DNA of 64,000 nt from Methanocrinis alkalitolerans (GCF_029167205.1 NZ_JARFPL010000005.1:1-64000), one strand, 5' to 3'. Shown: positions 1 through 8,781, counted from the stretch's first letter. Numbers and translations: made by a program. The notes: a model not told the origin generated them from the sequence alone.

Positions 1-111
1 GTAGTTGATCGAGGAAAAATTGTCAAAGTCATCGTGCATCTTAGCGAATCGCAGATTGTCATTCTGAGGCTGTTGGGGCCAGAATGCGAAAATTACTACG
101 GGCTGAACTGA
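1..111 (+). CDS. C-terminal end of a truncated gene, possibly a transposase
   Basis: The frame is open from the first base of the window and stops with TGA at 109-111, giving the last 36 residues of a protein whose body lies upstream of the window. The tail contains ILRLLGPECENYY, which reminds me of the C termini of some archaeal IS transposases, but that is memory and not a search. The sequence from 112 to about 200 has no gene and could hold the end of an insertion sequence. The product is uncertain. Confidence 0.4.
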   Translation, partial: VVDRGKIVKVIVHLSESQIVILRLLGPECENYYGLN

Positions 112-289
112 AGGTGCGGAATGTGGGCAAGATGGCCATAAGTCTCCTTAACGGCGAGGTTGGTTTAAGACACTCGATTTTCAGATGGGATGATCTGTGA
201 GGCCAGATGTTGTTCGCTTTCTTTTTAAAAAAATCTGAGGATTCCTACATTTCCGCGTCGAATCCTCAGATTCGTCTCCTCGGGGGATC

Positions 290-1840
290 TCATCTCGTCG
301 TCGACACTCTGACCACTCCAGATTCAAACGTCTTATTTCCAGAGATCCCGCTAGCTTTGACCTCGTTTGCGAAAGCTGCATCTACTGATCCTACAATAAC
401 CTTCAGGTCGATAAACACAGAGAATCCGTTTCTTAGCTCCATGAGATTTGGATCGTTGGTTTCGTTGAAGTACCAGGTCAGAGTTCCTTTATCAACACCT
501 GGCTTCGGCGGGAATTTTAGCTCCTTTTCTCCATCGGTTGTCTCGTACTTCAGCCGTGCACTGTCGTTAACGTAGATCATATCACGGGGGAGGATGTCAG
601 TCACTGCAATGTCCCTCACCAGCATGTCCCTATCGTTATGCTCGACTCGGATCTCATATGTCACAGTGTCGCTGTTGTTTACCGTCGGACGTATTCCTGG
701 TTTCATTTCAATGTCATTTACTTCAAGGATGACCTTCGAAGCATATAGCCTGCTGACCTCTGGAGTGGGTAGCTTCCTCTTGGGCACGCTAAATATCGAG
801 CCTTCGCCTTTGGCATAGGTGAAGATGCATTCGAACCCTGTGCAGTTATCTGGGGTGCAGTTGATGCTGATGTTTGCCCCTGTCCGGTCTCTGGAGTATT
901 GCGGGAGCAACTTCTCAGGAGATAGCACGCCAGGATACTTCCGGTTCTGTATCGGCGGTCTGGTGCCGTCGAAGCAGCAGGGGAGCCAATCGTCATTGAG
1001 GCCGGCCCCCGGGAAGAAGAGGTCCTCAGCATAGAGGTTATTCGTTATGTTGAAGCTACCCCTCATTATGGCGTCTTGATCCCAGTCTATTCTCCTGGCT
1101 CCGGTCTCATTTGTCCATCCGGTCGAGTCGCGTATCTCGATAACTCCATTTTCTACGGCGGCTTGGTATTTGAAGTCATAGTCGCCATCGCTTCCGGTTC
1201 TGCTTGAGGGTCCCATGCCCACATCTGCATAAGCGAGGATGCGGGAGGCACCATAATTGCGCAAAAACGGGTCTTCAGAGGCAGTTTTGTTTGGTGTTTC
1301 GTACTTCACGGAGGCCAAGCTATCGGGTCGTTTTGGATTCTTCCCGATGTATTGTGTTCTATCACGGGAGAAGTCTACTATAGCCGTGGATCTGGTTACG
1401 GGTTTATACTCTATTGAGGTGAGGTTCTCAAACCGTATCTTCTTCCCGGCGGACAGCGCCCTATTGCTGGGGAAGAAGCCCTGGGCGTAGAACTCCGAGA
1501 TCCCTCTTTTACCCGAAAAGTTGACCATCTGGATATGGCGAACAGAGGAGTTGGTGTCGTCCCCTTCCTCAAAACCGGGTTCTATCTGCCCGTCATAATA
1601 GGTCATCTTGTTACTGAAGTTAATATTTCCGTCGAAGAAGTAGTTAATCGATCCCGTCTTATATCCGATGGTATAGCCGTTCTTCTGCACCTTCGGCTCT
1701 TTAAGGTAGCTGTAATGAGACATCGTTCCATTATCAGCGGTAGTCTTGCATTCAAATGTGCTCACTACGGTTACTGCGGAAGATGTAACGCACAATGCCA
1801 CTGCCAGCACAATTATCGAAATGGTCAGTCTGATAAACAT
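290..1840 (-). CDS. Secreted cell-surface protein with C-terminal DUF11-like domain
   Basis: A 516-residue protein with a clear signal peptide (about residues 1-22, hydrophobic core ISIIVLAVALCV). The long middle region is unrecognised and rich in N-x-S/T sequons, as expected for an S-layer-type glycoprotein. Residues about 375-510 look like a DUF11 (conserved repeat, beta-sandwich) domain, with the TYEIRVEHND and VTDILPRDM signature typical of that family. No C-terminal membrane anchor or sorting signal is visible, so it may be released or held non-covalently. The ATG lies directly behind a GGTGGGGAGGG purine tract. Surface localisation is inference from the signal peptide; no enzymatic function is claimed. 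Confidence 0.7.
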   Translation of the reverse strand: MFIRLTISIIVLAVALCVTSSAVTVVSTFECKTTADNGTMSHYSYLKEPKVQKNGYTIGYKTGSINYFFDGNINFSNKMTYYDGQIEPGFEEGDDTNSSVRHIQMVNFSGKRGISEFYAQGFFPSNRALSAGKKIRFENLTSIEYKPVTRSTAIVDFSRDRTQYIGKNPKRPDSLASVKYETPNKTASEDPFLRNYGASRILAYADVGMGPSSRTGSDGDYDFKYQAAVENGVIEIRDSTGWTNETGARRIDWDQDAIMRGSFNITNNLYAEDLFFPGAGLNDDWLPCCFDGTRPPIQNRKYPGVLSPEKLLPQYSRDRTGANISINCTPDNCTGFECIFTYAKGEGSIFSVPKRKLPTPEVSRLYASKVILEVNDIEMKPGIRPTVNNSDTVTYEIRVEHNDRDMLVRDIAVTDILPRDMIYVNDSARLKYETTDGEKELKFPPKPGVDKGTLTWYFNETNDPNLMELRNGFSVFIDLKVIVGSVDAAFANEVKASGISGNKTFESGVVRVSTTR

Positions 1841-1943
1841 CCCTCCCCACCAAGCTTCATCCTCACCTTCAACTGAAGGAGATCTGCCTATAATCCGTAA
1901 ACGTCAGACCCCCTCATCTCCACCAGTTCAAAATCCCCAAAAA

Positions 1944-2867
1944 TCAAACGAAAATAATTTTAGGTTTGAACCCGGCCATCTCCTCCTTCCTGATGGGATC
2001 CCAGTAGGCGTATCCGAGATCGTTCCCTTCTTTGGATTCGTCCTTCTTATGCCAGAGGATTATGGAGGTGTCTGACGCTTCACCCGGAGTAGGATCTCTG
2101 ATCGCCACACCGATGGGACCGCCTACAAAAGCTCGCCTGACATGAACAAACGCCCATAGGGCGGCGTCGTAATGTCGCCACATCCTTCGCAGAGATAACG
2201 TATACGGAGTTGTATGGTCCTCGGCACATCTATGATCTCCGCTCTCATACATCTCATTATTGAGATAGCTCAATACGTCACTCTTACGATATATAATTCT
2301 CCTCTCGTCAAATATCAGAGCTTGGTTGTTCAATGGTGTAAAGCCGCCAAGAGGCCTGGGGGTATAGGGGCCGCGTCCGATGGGAAATGCAATGATCGAC
2401 CTGACATTTCTGAATTCGACGGTCCCCTGATGCTCAGGCAGCGGATCCCAGAATACGGGCTCGATCTCTCTTTCACCTTGATACCACAGAACGATCACAG
2501 CATGGCGTTTGTCTGGAAGGTCAGCGATGGGTCCCTCGACGGCTTCGCCACTTGCAACGCCTATGGGCAAGCCGGGGAATCTATGACGGGCGTGGGCCAT
2601 CCCCCAGAAGGCTCTATCTTCACAGTCGTGGTATATTTTTATATAGGTTCCATACTTGAGGGTCTCCAGATAGTCCATCACGTCGTCGACATCATACACT
2701 TTCATCCTGCCCGGATCTGTATCCAGCTCGTTGATGCCCGATCCTGTTTTCCGGATACCATCGGGCATTGGCGGAATAGCAGCGACTCCAATAGGAGGAT
2801 TGAGCGGCCGCATAATGTTGATTTCGTCAGGTATTTCGACCATGAGGTGTATATCGTCTTTTATCAT
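1944..2867 (-). CDS. Tandem-duplicated papain/transglutaminase-fold-like protein, unknown function
   Basis: A 307-residue soluble protein made of two homologous halves. Half one (about 60-185) has YHDCEDRAFWGMAH, then GLPIGVA, KRHAVIVLW and FWDPL. Half two (about 215-300) has WRHYDAALWAFVH, then GGPIGVA, DTSIILW and YWDPI. The order Cys-Asp/..., His, Asp in half one resembles the catalytic triad layout of transglutaminase-like cysteine peptidases. In half two the Cys and His positions are replaced by His and Asp while the scaffold is kept. There is no signal peptide. The fold assignment is my inference from spacing; I do not recognise a named family. It stands alone, with AT-rich DNA upstream. 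Confidence 0.55.
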   Translation of the reverse strand: MIKDDIHLMVEIPDEINIMRPLNPPIGVAAIPPMPDGIRKTGSGINELDTDPGRMKVYDVDDVMDYLETLKYGTYIKIYHDCEDRAFWGMAHARHRFPGLPIGVASGEAVEGPIADLPDKRHAVIVLWYQGEREIEPVFWDPLPEHQGTVEFRNVRSIIAFPIGRGPYTPRPLGGFTPLNNQALIFDERRIIYRKSDVLSYLNNEMYESGDHRCAEDHTTPYTLSLRRMWRHYDAALWAFVHVRRAFVGGPIGVAIRDPTPGEASDTSIILWHKKDESKEGNDLGYAYWDPIRKEEMAGFKPKIIFV

Positions 2868-3201
2868 ATTTTAAATTATCTCTTCAAGTATTAGATTATA
2901 TAGTAATTTACAAAATAATTTTTATATTTCTCAGCCGAAATTCATGCGATCGGGCTTCGTGCTCAAATACTATTCTAAGACTATTCGTATCTGAGGAGCC
3001 TATTAGAACCTATTAATAATCTCTTTTCTGGGACAGGTTTGCTAGGATATTACGAAATATTTTTTGATATATACGGTTTAATTTCAATAATCTTTTAGTT
3101 ATTATATATGTCGAAGTGAAACAATACATACAAAATTTTCCATCCATCCAACCCCTCCTTCCAAAAGACAAATAAACTTGCCCGCCCCTCCCCGAAACGA
3201 C
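2868..3201. promoter_or_regulatory. AT-rich divergent intergenic region
   Basis: This 334-bp gap between the divergent genes at 1944-2867 and cbiP is much more AT-rich than its surroundings. TATA-like stretches pointing toward cbiP occur near 3067-3076 (GATATATACGG) and 3106-3114 (TTATATATG). On the opposite strand, AT-rich boxes near 2880-2930 could serve the gene to the left. I see no gene, riboswitch or repeat in it. Confidence 0.5.
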
Positions 3202-4725
3202 ATGACTAGATTCATCGTGGTCCTGGGCACCACCTCCCACTCCGGAAAGAGCACCGTCGTCGCCGCCCTCTGCAGGATCCTTCGAAACCGGGGCCTCAAA
3301 GTAGCCCCCTTCAAGTCCCAGAACATGTCCCTCAACTCCTGGGTCACCTCCGATGGCAAGGAGATGGGGATCGCCCAGGCGGTCCAGGCCTGGGCGGCGG
3401 GGGTCGAGCCGAAGGAAGTGATGAACCCTATCCTCCTGAAGCCGAAGGGGGACCGGACGAGCCAGGTGATCGTCTTTGGAAAGCCCTTAGCCGACATGTC
3501 CGCCGAGGAGTACTACCGGGGGATCGAGGGGATGAAGTCCGTCGTCGACCGGGCGATCGAGGAGCTGTCGGGGGAGTACGACTACATCGTCGTCGAGGGG
3601 GCTGGCGGAGGGGCCGAGATCAACCTCTACGACCGGGACATCGCCAACATCTACGTCGCAAGAAAGCTCGCCGCCCCCATCATCCTGGTGGGGGATATCG
3701 AGAGGGGCGGGGTCTTCGCGAGCCTCTACGGGACGGTGGCGCTTTTGCCTGCGGATATCAGGCCCCTCGTCTCGGGCCTGGTCATCAACAAGTTCCGGGG
3801 CGATCCTGCCATCCTGGAGCCGGGCCTGGCGATGCTGGAGGATCTGACGGGCGTTCCCGTCCTGGGGGTGATGCCCTACCTCGACCTCGACCTGCCATCC
3901 GAGGACTCCGTCTCCCTGGGGGACAAGAAGGGCGGCGGAAGGGCGGGGGCCAACCGGGAGGACGCTGGCGGGTCTGAGTCCGTCGATATAGCAGTCATAA
4001 GGCTTTCGAGGATATCGAACTTCACCGACTTTGAACCCCTGGAGAGGGAGGCGAACCTCCGGTACGTCACCCCGGGCCAGCCCCTGGGAAGGCCCGACGC
4101 CGTAATCATCCCCGGGACGAAGAACACCGTCGCAGACCTTCTGGAGCTGAGACGCAAGGGGGCCGACCGTGAGATCCTCGCCCTCCGGGACGAGGGCGTT
4201 CCGATCCTGGGGATCTGCGGCGGCTACCAGATCCTGGGGCGGGAGATCGTCGATCGGGGGATCGAGGACGGAGACTCTGTCGTCCCCGGTCTCGGTCTCC
4301 TGAATGCAAAGACCCGCTTCGACCGGTACGAGAAGAGGACCGTCCAGACGGAGAAGACGGTGACCGGGGACGGCCCGATCCTGGGCCCGATAAAGGGAGA
4401 GATGGTCTCTGGTTACGAGATCCATATGGGCGTCACCACCAGTCTGGACCCTCCGGCCTTCGGGGACGACGGCGGCGTAGGCGGTGATGGGCTCGTAATG
4501 GGAACCTACCTCCACGGGATCTTCGAGAACAGAAACTTCAGGGACGCCTTCCTGGATCACCTATACAGTAGAAAGAACCTGCCCCGGAGGTCGGCTTTGG
4601 CGGGAGATGGGTACGATGAGCTGGCGAAGGCAGCCGAGAAGTATCTGGAGATGGGGATGATATGGAGCATGATCGATCTCGAACCAGAAACGTCGCGGTA
4701 CCAAGTCGAATCACAAATAAAATAA
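3202..4725 (+). CDS. cbiP: Cobyric acid synthase (adenosylcobyric acid a,c-side-chain amidase)
   Basis: The cytoplasmic enzyme amidates four carboxyl groups of adenosylcobyrinic acid a,c-diamide using glutamine and ATP, in cobalamin (factor III) synthesis needed for methanogenic corrinoid proteins. The 507-residue product has the N-terminal P-loop-like GTTSHSGKST followed by PFKSQNMSLNSW, and a class I glutaminase domain with nucleophile Cys in GICGGYQILG (about residue 339) and catalytic His in YLHGIFEN (about 438). Length matches the family. I start at ATG 3202; an in-frame TTG at 3178 would add eight Pro-rich residues unlike the family. No Shine-Dalgarno is evident, so the mRNA may be nearly leaderless. 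Confidence 0.95.
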   Translation: MTRFIVVLGTTSHSGKSTVVAALCRILRNRGLKVAPFKSQNMSLNSWVTSDGKEMGIAQAVQAWAAGVEPKEVMNPILLKPKGDRTSQVIVFGKPLADMSAEEYYRGIEGMKSVVDRAIEELSGEYDYIVVEGAGGGAEINLYDRDIANIYVARKLAAPIILVGDIERGGVFASLYGTVALLPADIRPLVSGLVINKFRGDPAILEPGLAMLEDLTGVPVLGVMPYLDLDLPSEDSVSLGDKKGGGRAGANREDAGGSESVDIAVIRLSRISNFTDFEPLEREANLRYVTPGQPLGRPDAVIIPGTKNTVADLLELRRKGADREILALRDEGVPILGICGGYQILGREIVDRGIEDGDSVVPGLGLLNAKTRFDRYEKRTVQTEKTVTGDGPILGPIKGEMVSGYEIHMGVTTSLDPPAFGDDGGVGGDGLVMGTYLHGIFENRNFRDAFLDHLYSRKNLPRRSALAGDGYDELAKAAEKYLEMGMIWSMIDLEPETSRYQVESQIK

Positions 4726-4788
4726 TCAGAAGCGGAATAACTGAGCAAAAGAATTTTGAAAAGGAAAAAGGAGGGTTGCCAGGAGGGG

Positions 4789-5118
4789 TCACTTCTCGGA
4801 CTTCAACTCATCCATCCTGGCCTTTATGCTCTTCAGCTGAGCTTCGAGGCCCTCGGCCATCCCCTCCAGATCTGCCATCTCCACCTCCGCGGAAGGAGCA
4901 GCTCTCTGATAGGGCCCAAAGCTGGCACCTGTCCAGGAGGGCCAGAAGCGAAGGCATCTTCCTCTTCCTCCTCCCCGGCCTCGCCCGCCACCTCCGCCAA
5001 AAGGCCTGCAATAGCCCCCATTGAAGTATCCAGGGGCATTAAACCCCGAACAGTATCCCATTCCTCTGCCGCTTCTAGGTCCGAATCCAGCAGGGCCGGT
5101 TCCATCTCCACCAGGCAT
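4789..5118 (-). CDS. DUF5320-type glycine-rich small protein
   Basis: A 109-residue protein opening with MPGGDGTGPAGFGPRSGRG followed by GYCSG, the hallmark N terminus of DUF5320 proteins, which are often found near dinitrogenase iron-molybdenum cofactor (NifX/NafY-like) proteins. The middle is Gly/Arg-rich with scattered Cys and aromatic residues. The last 40 residues form a coiled coil (EMADLEGMAEGLEAQLKSIK). A strong ribosome site, GAGGTGA, sits about seven bases before the ATG. The function is unknown; no NifX-like partner is adjacent here. Confidence 0.8.
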   Translation of the reverse strand: MPGGDGTGPAGFGPRSGRGMGYCSGFNAPGYFNGGYCRPFGGGGGRGRGGGRGRCLRFWPSWTGASFGPYQRAAPSAEVEMADLEGMAEGLEAQLKSIKARMDELKSEK

Positions 5119-5201
5119 ATCTCGTTCACCTCATACTGTAATCTCAGGACGATCGCGGTCGTCTCCTGTGCGCACCGTCTAATAAATCCCTTATGAGATC
5201 T

Positions 5202-5213
5202 AATATATAAACA
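5202..5213 (-). promoter_or_regulatory. TATA box for the DUF5320 gene
   Basis: Read on the minus strand the segment gives TGTTTATATATT, a good archaeal TATA element. It lies about 85-95 bases before the start codon at 5118, implying a leader of roughly 60 bases. Confidence 0.5.
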
Positions 5214-5577
5214 TTTCTGAGAAAACTCGGCAAACCTCAGCTGAATCCTCGACGCGGCTGATTCAAAGGTTCGGGGAGTGCCAGACGTCGCGGGCAGAGG
5301 CCGGCGATTGAGCCTCGGCAAACCTTCCCTAACTGCAGCGTTAAGAGGCAGCTTGTCAAGGGGTGCATCCCAAAAAGCCTTCTGGAGCGCTAGATGGCCG
5401 GGGCAGAAGAGGATCTTTGCCGGATCTGATCTCTGAAGTTAAGCCCTCGGGCAGACCCGATCTACCCAGAGACCAAACGCCTGAAGGAAGAAGGACGACG
5501 ATCTCGCCAAATGGAGGCGAAATCCTCATCTTTCGCCGGGTCAGTGCCCACCTTTGGCTCGCAGCCGTTCCATCCCG
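5214..5577. other. Gene-poor gap with short repeats and a 5S-rRNA-like patch
   Basis: I see no convincing coding region here. The 12-mer CTCGGCAAACCT occurs twice, near 5228 and 5315. Around 5434-5448 the string TGAAGTTAAGCCCTC matches the most conserved part of 5S rRNA, with GGGCAGAAGAGG upstream, but the rest of a 5S gene is not recognisable. It may be a decayed rRNA fragment or coincidence. Confidence 0.3.
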
Positions 5578-6078
5578 CTATCGGCCCAAGAACCATCTGA
5601 GATATCTCGGGTAGGAAGAGGGGTCCAGGCTGCTCCTGTTGCTCAGGTTCATGAACTCCTCGAAGGTCGGAGGGCGCAGAGCGTAATCTGCTCTCAGGGC
5701 GTCAGGACTGCGGTTCAAATACTGGACCAGATACTCCGGGTAGGACGAGAGGTTCAGGCTGCTCCTGTTGCTCAGGTTCATGAACTCCTCGAAGGCGGGG
5801 GAGTAGAGGCTGTAATTTGCAGAAGGCAGCTCCCTTTCCTCCTCCAGAAACTCCACCAGGTAGTCTGGATAGGACGAGAGGTTCTGCTCAGGGGGGCCGG
5901 CCATGAGCTCTTCGAAGGCCGAACCGTACTCGGAATAGTTGGCTCCGGCGATGAATCCAGAAGGTTCGATGAATCCAGAAGGTTCGATGACTCCCAGATA
6001 GTCCTCGCCCTCGCCGTCTTCTTGGGCGGCGGCGGTGAAGATCAGAGAAAAGGCGAGAAGAATATACGACGATCTCAT
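5578..6078 (-). CDS. Small secreted repeat protein with three FEEFMNLS units
   Basis: A 166-residue protein with a signal peptide (about residues 1-18, ending TAAAQ). The mature part holds three units of about 37 residues, each with an aromatic start (SEYGSAFEELM, SLYSPAFEEFMNLSNRSS, ALRPPTFEEFMNLSNRSS) followed by a SSYPxYLVxFL/YL helix. N-x-S/T sequons recur in each unit, suggesting glycosylation. Near the N terminus a short IEPSGF duplication reflects an 18-bp perfect DNA repeat at about 5957-5992. I do not recognise a family; a role at the cell surface is inferred only from the signal peptide. Confidence 0.65.
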   Translation of the reverse strand: MRSSYILLAFSLIFTAAAQEDGEGEDYLGVIEPSGFIEPSGFIAGANYSEYGSAFEELMAGPPEQNLSSYPDYLVEFLEEERELPSANYSLYSPAFEEFMNLSNRSSLNLSSYPEYLVQYLNRSPDALRADYALRPPTFEEFMNLSNRSSLDPSSYPRYLRWFLGR

Positions 6079-6268
6079 GATAGCAGTATCTCATGGTCTC
6101 TAAGCTATTTTAGCCGAGCGGTCCGTGAAGATCAGATCATTACGATGCGGTTCGTCTGGACCGACCCCAATAAAGGTGAAAGCGCCCATCCTGCCGACGT
6201 GGCCGGAGCCGAAAAGGTAGATAAGGGTTGACAGGAATGCCGTTACCTCAACCGGGGAGAGAGAAAGG

Positions 6269-7156
6269 ATGATCGATTACCTGAGGATGCTTCGCATCAG
6301 AGACTGGATCAAGTTCTATCCGCTATTTCCGCTGGCTGGGGCCTATTTGGCCGAAGGCGGGCGATATGAGATCATGCTGGTCTTGGTCGCTTATACCTGC
6401 ATCATAAGCTATGCCTTCGTCGTCAACAACTACTTCGATGCCGATATCGACAGGCTACACCGCCGGAAGATGGAGTCCGGAACAAACCCCCTGGCTGCGG
6501 GAAAGGTCAGCGAGAGGGGTGTTCTGCTGCTCATGATCGCCCTCATCTTGACCCCCTTGATCCTCTCCATCCGCCTGGACAGATTGGGCGCGGCGTTCGT
6601 CGTCATCAACCTCTTGGTATTGACCGCCTATTCAGAGAGGCGCATAAGGCTGAAGGAACGGTACCTGTGGGATGGGGTCAGCCACGGCCTGATGTTCGGA
6701 GCGCTCCCCTTCCTCTCTGGATATCTCCTCTCTGGAGGCGACATCACCAGAGGGATAATATTGATATCTCTCCTCTTCTTTATAGTCGGCTGCGAAGCCC
6801 TGATAGCCCATCAGATAGTGGATTATGCGGAGGACCTGGGGTCGACGACCACCACAGTGACGAGGATCGGGGTGATGAACGGCCTCTTGATGCTGGGGGG
6901 GCTCGCCGCCCTGTCCCTGGTATTCGCCTTCGCCGCCGCCCGGATCTATCAGCTTTCGTTGGCTGTGACAGCGGCGTCGGCACTTTATCTCGTGGCCTAT
7001 CCGGCCTATTCGGTCAGAGGTATGTTGAATGATATCAGTCATCGTCCCTGCGCTGAACGAGGGGGAGCAGATAGAGGCGACCCTGAGGTCCCTTCTGAGC
7101 CAATCCCTGGGAAGAGAGAACTACGAGATCGTGGTAGTCGATGGGGGTTCAGATGA
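6269..7156 (+). CDS. UbiA-family membrane prenyltransferase
   Basis: An integral membrane protein with about eight predicted transmembrane segments. The first UbiA aspartate motif is NNYFDADIDRLH (about residue 50) and the second is DYAEDLGSTT (about residue 188), which coordinate Mg-diphosphate of an isoprenoid substrate. The acceptor is unknown. The family-like part ends around residue 253 (YPAYSVRG). The last 43 residues are read from DNA that encodes the next gene in another frame and are Arg/Gly-rich, so the natural stop may have been lost or the tail is simply tolerated. The 128-bp overlap with the glycosyltransferase suggests a joint role in a lipid-linked sugar pathway, which is inference. 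Confidence 0.8.
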   Translation: MIDYLRMLRIRDWIKFYPLFPLAGAYLAEGGRYEIMLVLVAYTCIISYAFVVNNYFDADIDRLHRRKMESGTNPLAAGKVSERGVLLLMIALILTPLILSIRLDRLGAAFVVINLLVLTAYSERRIRLKERYLWDGVSHGLMFGALPFLSGYLLSGGDITRGIILISLLFFIVGCEALIAHQIVDYAEDLGSTTTTVTRIGVMNGLLMLGGLAALSLVFAFAAARIYQLSLAVTAASALYLVAYPAYSVRGMLNDISHRPCAERGGADRGDPEVPSEPIPGKRELRDRGSRWGFR

Positions 7157-7808
7157 CGGAACCATAGAGATCGCGGAGGAGTACGCTGACAAGGTTATCG
7201 TCCAGATCCACCCAGGCATAGGAGGTGCCAGGAGGGACGGTGCGGAGGCGGCATCCGGCGGCATCCTCGCCTTCACCGACGCAGACACCGATTTTCCACG
7301 GGGATGGCTTGAGGTCATAAGTCGAAACCTGGAGAGGCACGATGCCAGCACCGGTCCTGTGATATTCCAGGATAAAGACCTCAGAACCGAGATTCTGACG
7401 GCGGTCCGAAGCTCCTACAAGCTTCTCAAAGCCTTCAATTTCTGCTACATGATCGGCTCCAATATGGCCATGAGGAGGGAGACGTACCGGCGGACGGGAG
7501 GGCACAGGGACATATCCCTCCTGGACGACTACGACCTCTCGGTGAAGCTCTTCAAGATCGGGGCGGACGCCGTCTACGACCCGAAACAGGCTGTCTACAC
7601 CTCGTCCCGGAGGGCCCAAAAGCTCCTCACATACGGGGTGACCGTCGCCTACGGCCATTACAACTACACCGTAACGAAGGATTACGATAAGCTCCTCTAC
7701 TACCCGAAGGTGGAGAAGATGACGGTCAAAGACGTCCTCAACGGGATCCGCTGGGGTAGGAACGTCGTATCGGCGGTGGAGACGGTTCAGTCCACCCTGA
7801 AGAAGTGA
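7029..7808 (+). CDS. Family 2 (GT-A) glycosyltransferase
   Basis: A 259-residue protein that begins with SVIVPALNEGEQIEATL, followed by VVVDGGSDDGT and the DxD-type metal site FTDADTDFP at about residue 84, all typical of GT2 enzymes that transfer sugars from nucleotide-sugar donors. LLDDYDLSVKL (about 164) corresponds to the catalytic-base ED/DD region. No transmembrane helices are obvious. The ATG is inside the coding end of the upstream UbiA gene, so translation is probably coupled. A lipid carrier or glycan made by the UbiA partner is a plausible acceptor, unproven. Confidence 0.88.
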   Translation: MISVIVPALNEGEQIEATLRSLLSQSLGRENYEIVVVDGGSDDGTIEIAEEYADKVIVQIHPGIGGARRDGAEAASGGILAFTDADTDFPRGWLEVISRNLERHDASTGPVIFQDKDLRTEILTAVRSSYKLLKAFNFCYMIGSNMAMRRETYRRTGGHRDISLLDDYDLSVKLFKIGADAVYDPKQAVYTSSRRAQKLLTYGVTVAYGHYNYTVTKDYDKLLYYPKVEKMTVKDVLNGIRWGRNVVSAVETVQSTLKK

Positions 7809-7856
7809 ACCTCCGGCCCCGATTCGCGCCCTTAGCGTCGGAGGAGGAAGACCGAT

Positions 7857-7868
7857 ATCTTTATGAAA
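7857..7868 (+). promoter_or_regulatory. TATA-like element before tRNA-Ala(GGC)
   Basis: ATCTTTATGAAA lies about 30 bases before the tRNA 5' end, consistent with an archaeal promoter for this isolated tRNA gene. Confidence 0.45.
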
Positions 7869-7893
7869 TAGGTCTGCGTATGCCCCGCCCAGA

Positions 7894-7965
7894 GGGCCGG
7901 TAGATCAGGGGTAGATCGCTACCTTGGCATGGTAGAGGCCTCGGGTTCAAATCCCGACCGGTCCA
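7894..7965 (+). tRNA. tRNA-Ala (anticodon GGC)
   Basis: A complete 72-nt cloverleaf. The acceptor GGGCCGG pairs with CCGGTCC and contains the G3-U70 wobble that identifies alanine tRNA. The D stem is GATC/GATC, the anticodon stem CTACC/GGTAG encloses TTGGCAT with anticodon GGC at 7926-7928, and the T arm is TCGGG-TTCAAAT-CCCGA. The discriminator is A7965. CCA is not encoded. Confidence 0.97.
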
Positions 7966-8063
7966 TGGGGTTCATCTCGACGAAAAACCCGGACGTCTTT
8001 TTTTCTATCCATCCCCACCCGGATGGAAAGGTTCAGATACGATACGATCATTGGGAGATTGAT

Positions 8064-8681
8064 ATGCTTGGGGCTATCGAGACCCTCATCTTGGCGTTCA
8101 CCATCGGCCTCACCGGCGCTCTGGCTCCAGGGCCTACCCTCGTCGCCACCATAAATTCGTCCCTCCAGCGGGGGTGGACGGTGGGGCCGAAGGTGGCGGC
8201 GGGCCACGCCCTCGCCGAGGTGGTGGTCTTCCTCCTCATTGTGGTGGGGCTCGCGGCGCTGGCAGAAGAGCATACCGCCATCGTAGCTGCCGTCGGCGGG
8301 ACGGCCCTGATCCTCTTTGGCCTTCTGACTTTGAAGGGGAGCAGAACCGCCACCATGAAGACCTCCTCAAAGGACGCGACCTCAAACCCCTACATTGCAG
8401 GAGCACTCACCAGCGTAGCCAACCCTTACTTCTGGATATGGTGGCTGTCCATCGGCTCCGCCCTGGTCCTGGCGGAGCTCCGGGAGGGGCTCATCCTCGC
8501 CATGATCTTCATGATAGGCCACTGGGGCGCTGACTTCGGCTGGTACACCTTCGTCTCGACGAGCCTGGACCGGGGAAGGACCCTCCTATCCGAGGAGAAC
8601 TACAGGAGGACCCTCGGTCTCTGTGGAGCCTTCCTCGTCATCTTCGGCGCCAGCTACCTTTCTGGCGCCTGGACTGGCTGA
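8064..8681 (+). CDS. LysE/RhtB-family amino acid exporter-like membrane protein
   Basis: A 205-residue protein with about six transmembrane segments. The N-terminal half carries the LysE signature LAPGPTLVATINSSLQRGW followed by GHALAEVVV, and SVANPYFWIWWLSIG marks the central conserved segment. Family members export amino acids or related solutes; the substrate here cannot be told. The reading frame extends upstream into the tRNA, so I choose ATG 8064, preceded by GGGAG six bases away, which gives the family-like MLGAIETLILAF start. Confidence 0.85.
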   Translation: MLGAIETLILAFTIGLTGALAPGPTLVATINSSLQRGWTVGPKVAAGHALAEVVVFLLIVVGLAALAEEHTAIVAAVGGTALILFGLLTLKGSRTATMKTSSKDATSNPYIAGALTSVANPYFWIWWLSIGSALVLAELREGLILAMIFMIGHWGADFGWYTFVSTSLDRGRTLLSEENYRRTLGLCGAFLVIFGASYLSGAWTG

Positions 8682-8781
8682 GCGGCTCAGATCTAGACAC
8701 CCTTTTCCATCAGGTGGTCCTTCCGGAAAAATCGCCAGAATCTTATACGATGTCGGAGGGTGAGGGAGGAGGTGGTCTCCC

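Noticed and set aside
3487..4560. 357-residue open frame antisense to cbiP
   Set aside because: Shadow of the cobyric acid synthase gene; no start context or motif.
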